From contig JAXHVH010000001.1 in assembly GCA_034189085.1 (NCBI GenBank), positions 169,991 to 233,990 of the forward strand: a stretch of DNA of 64,000 bases, read 5' to 3'. Shown in pieces: positions 62,199 to 64,000 of the stretch; the stretch's first letter is position 1; each line of letters opens with the position of its first letter. A program made the translations under genes and the position numbers. The notes beneath the pieces are model-generated. The model did no database searches, was not told the DNA's origin, and was given only the letters and a program-made list of their open reading frames with translations. Source of the stretch: M55B129 sp034189085 (lineage in GTDB: Bacteria > Bacillota > Dethiobacteria > DTU022).

Positions 62199-63489
62199 TT
62201 TCCCCGTCGCCTCCTTTTCGGGACTGCAGTAGATAGACTGTATCCGGTTGTATCCGCTCAGCCACGGCCATAATATCTGCCCGGCTTACCTTTTTAATTC
62301 CCTCAATCAGCTCCACTACGGGCCACTGACGCCCGCCGACGACCCCTTCAAGATGGTTGCTGATCAAATGCTGGGGGCTGTCAAGACGTGACAAAAGCTG
62401 ATTGATTAAACCCTGTTTCGTGTTGTTGAGCTCAATATCGCTAATTTCCCCTGCCGCCGTTTCGACAAGCTGCTTTTCTATTATTTCTCTGGCACGGGCA
62501 TAATCTTTCGCATTGATGCCGGCAGAGATGGCCATTAATCCTTTATGTCTTTCAAGCCGTGTATGGACATAATAAGCAAGGCCCGCTTCTTCACGAACCT
62601 TCATAAACAGCTTGGAATGGGGAAAACCACCGAGAATACCGCTGTAAACAAGTAAAGCGCACTGCAGGGGATCCTGGAATCCGGTATGGGTTCGAAAACC
62701 AAGGATCAGCTTGGCTTGATTCACAGCCATCTCTTCCCGAATGAATTTAACCTCATCCACCGGGTATTCGACTTCTGTCGAGGCCAGCTCTATCATTTTT
62801 TGACTGCGCTCCCCTGAAAAAACAGCTTCCGCTGTTTCCACAACCAGATTTTCTTCGAGATCGCCAACTACATAAAGGTCAAGGGGGTTTTCAGCGATGA
62901 TCCTCCGATAGTAACAGTATAGTTCTGCCGCTTCAATGTCCCGGTAGTCTTCCACCCGGCCCAGTTTATACACTCCAAATCTTTCACCGGCACACATCAG
63001 TGAAAGGCATCTTTCCAGGGCATAAGCAGCCTTTTCGTTAATTAGCCCCCTGATATCTCTGATGAGCTGGTTTTTTTCTTGCTCTACGTAATCTTTGCGA
63101 AACGCGTTCCCATCGACCAGGGGATCACCCACTACCGAACCGAGAACAGACATGGCATCCTGGAATATGGTCCCATTATTATCCAGGTAACGGCCGTGAG
63201 CCGTCTCAAGCATGAAAGCAAGGATCTGCCTTTCACCGCTTTTCAGAACATCTGTGGATAACTCCGCCCCGTAGAGATTTTCCAAACGACGCTGCAGAGT
63301 AAGATAATCGGGATAAAGACGACAACCTTTTTCCAAAACAGATGGGACAAGAGCTCCAAGTGCAGCAAAATCCCGGTGTAAATCTTGATGTAAAAACAGG
63401 GCAATGTTGACTGTTTTAAATTTACGGGAAGGCATAAAATACAATTCGATTCCATTTGAAAGCTGATGGTTTAAAAAATCTACGGACAA
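62188..63489 (-). CDS. M16 peptidase homologue without zinc motif (YmfF type)
   Basis: A 433-residue M16-family protein that lacks HxxEH; the corresponding segment reads ALVPSVLEKGCRLYPD. It is the non-catalytic partner of the adjacent M16 peptidase, resembling processing-peptidase alpha subunits. It starts with TTG at 63489, seven bases after GGAGG, and overlaps its partner by 11 bases. The pair may form a heterodimeric oligopeptidase. Confidence 0.9.
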   Translation of the reverse strand: MSVDFLNHQLSNGIELYFMPSRKFKTVNIALFLHQDLHRDFAALGALVPSVLEKGCRLYPDYLTLQRRLENLYGAELSTDVLKSGERQILAFMLETAHGRYLDNNGTIFQDAMSVLGSVVGDPLVDGNAFRKDYVEQEKNQLIRDIRGLINEKAAYALERCLSLMCAGERFGVYKLGRVEDYRDIEAAELYCYYRRIIAENPLDLYVVGDLEENLVVETAEAVFSGERSQKMIELASTEVEYPVDEVKFIREEMAVNQAKLILGFRTHTGFQDPLQCALLVYSGILGGFPHSKLFMKVREEAGLAYYVHTRLERHKGLMAISAGINAKDYARAREIIEKQLVETAAGEISDIELNNTKQGLINQLLSRLDSPQHLISNHLEGVVGGRQWPVVELIEGIKKVSRADIMAVAERIQPDTVYLLQSRKGGDGENGG

Positions 63490-63566
63490 AATCTGACCTC
63501 CTCTTCACTAAAAAAACACCTCTAAAAACCGACCGATCCGGCTCCGGGCATTTAATGAATAATTCA

Positions 63567-63596
63567 ATATTACTCTTTTTTCCCCTGCCCTGTAAA
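63567..63596 (-). promoter_or_regulatory. Possible promoter of the M16 peptidase pair
   Basis: -35 TTTACA (63596-63591) and -10 TAATAT (63572-63567) with 18 bases between them, about 78 bases before the TTG start. Both boxes are imperfect. Confidence 0.4.
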
Positions 63597-64000
63597 GAGG
63601 GAAGAACAAATTACACCGCAACACATTCCCTCGGATGGCGATAATTTCTGTTTGTCAGATTGCGTTTCTTAAAATTGTGCTCAAGGGTTGGCCACAGCAG
63701 TGAGTAAAAAATCGGACCTTAAATTAACAGATGAAATTTAAGTTTTAGCAAGCAAAAGGGGGCGTCCAGGCATTCCGTAAATGATCTTTGAAAACCATAA
63801 AACAATCTTAAGTGCCAGGGGTTATTGGGCCACGGCTTTTATTTTGCAAATTCGAAAATTCTGTCGATCAATTTGATCTATTTGATCGATTGGATCTATT
63901 TGGAATATAACAACTTTAATACAATAAAAAGGAAATCCCTTTTCTTTGTCAAAGTGATTCTTTAGCAAAAAAAACACCTAAAAGAAAGGGATTTCCCATG
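63597..64000. other. Right-edge region without a gene; iteron-like repeats and long inverted repeat
   Basis: I see no coding sequence supported here. From 63866 four 9-bp units of the form GATCNATTK are in exact register (GATC at 63866, 63875, 63884 and 63893). Then an inverted repeat GGAAATCCCTTTTCTTT (63931-63947) / AAAGAAAGGGATTTCC (63981-63996) follows, with a T run next to it on the minus strand (63930-63926). The hairpin may be a minus-strand terminator of a gene beyond the edge or the end of a mobile element. An ATG ends at the last base of the window. Confidence 0.45.

Noticed and set aside
1..64000. CRISPR arrays, rRNA, tRNA genes, complete insertion sequences
   Set aside because: No regularly spaced direct repeats with spacers, no rRNA or tRNA signatures and no transposase frames were seen; a tRNA scan was not run.

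Overview
The window comes from a low-to-mid GC Gram-positive bacterium of the Firmicutes, most likely a strict anaerobe from a deep Clostridia-like lineage. Evidence: a T-box leader on ileS, DivIVA, YlmH and YggT beside the division cluster, the order recJ-relA-dtd-hisS-aspS with a 6S RNA after aspS, an oxygen-sensitive class III ribonucleotide reductase, and HydB/HydC-type NADH-linked flavoprotein subunits. Purine-rich Shine-Dalgarno sites precede nearly every gene, and GTG and TTG starts are common. I cannot name the species. Almost everything is read from the minus strand; only the genes at 48458 and 55196 are read from the plus strand.

Layout on the minus strand, in ascending coordinates (transcription runs the other way). 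1-5.2 kb: 5' end of lspA, ileS with T-box leader, divIVA, ylmH, yggT. 5.3-11.2 kb: yggS, a HlyD-like protein, pgeF, nrdD, a lipoprotein. 11.3-25.1 kb: the division and cell-wall cluster mraZ-rsmH-ftsL-pbp-murF-mraY-murD-ftsW-murG-murB-ftsQ-ftsA-ftsZ, with three decamer MraZ-type operators at its head and a terminator after ftsZ. murC, murE, sepF and the sporulation genes that often follow ftsZ are absent. 25.1-25.7 kb holds no gene but a 222-bp element bounded by a perfect 16-bp inverted repeat. 25.7-28.4 kb: two tandem mgtE magnesium transporters. 28.5-28.7 kb: 6S RNA. 28.7-40.1 kb: hisS and aspS in one uninterrupted reading frame, dtd, relA, recJ, lapA, secF, secD. 40.1-48.3 kb: a mixed aromatic and histidine operon aroA-hisD-hisB-hisA-hisI-hisJ-ogt-aroC-aroB, with most other his genes missing.

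48.4-54.1 kb: a plus-strand P-loop/Asp23 fusion gene, then a decayed stretch. fdhD lacks a usable start codon, a family 1 glycosidase has two frameshifts and a Glu-to-Gln change at its acid/base position, and only a trace of a gene follows hydB. hydB and hydC themselves look intact. 54.2-58 kb: a metallophosphoesterase, a TetR regulator, 5-formyltetrahydrofolate cyclo-ligase and an archaeal-type prolyl-tRNA synthetase. 58-60.8 kb: a large fusion of a class III aminotransferase with a domain resembling the cyanobacterial acyl-ACP reductase that makes fatty aldehydes, with its own promoter and palindromic operator candidates. 60.9-63.5 kb: a pair of M16 peptidases, one active and one inactive. 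The last 500 bases hold no gene I can support, but contain four 9-bp iteron-like repeats and a long hairpin at the edge.

The items most worth following are the aminotransferase/acyl reductase fusion (a possible one-polypeptide route from acyl thioester through aldehyde to amine), the HisRS-AspRS single frame, the P-loop/Asp23 fusion, the 222-bp inverted-repeat element, and the cluster of broken genes around formate and hydrogen metabolism.
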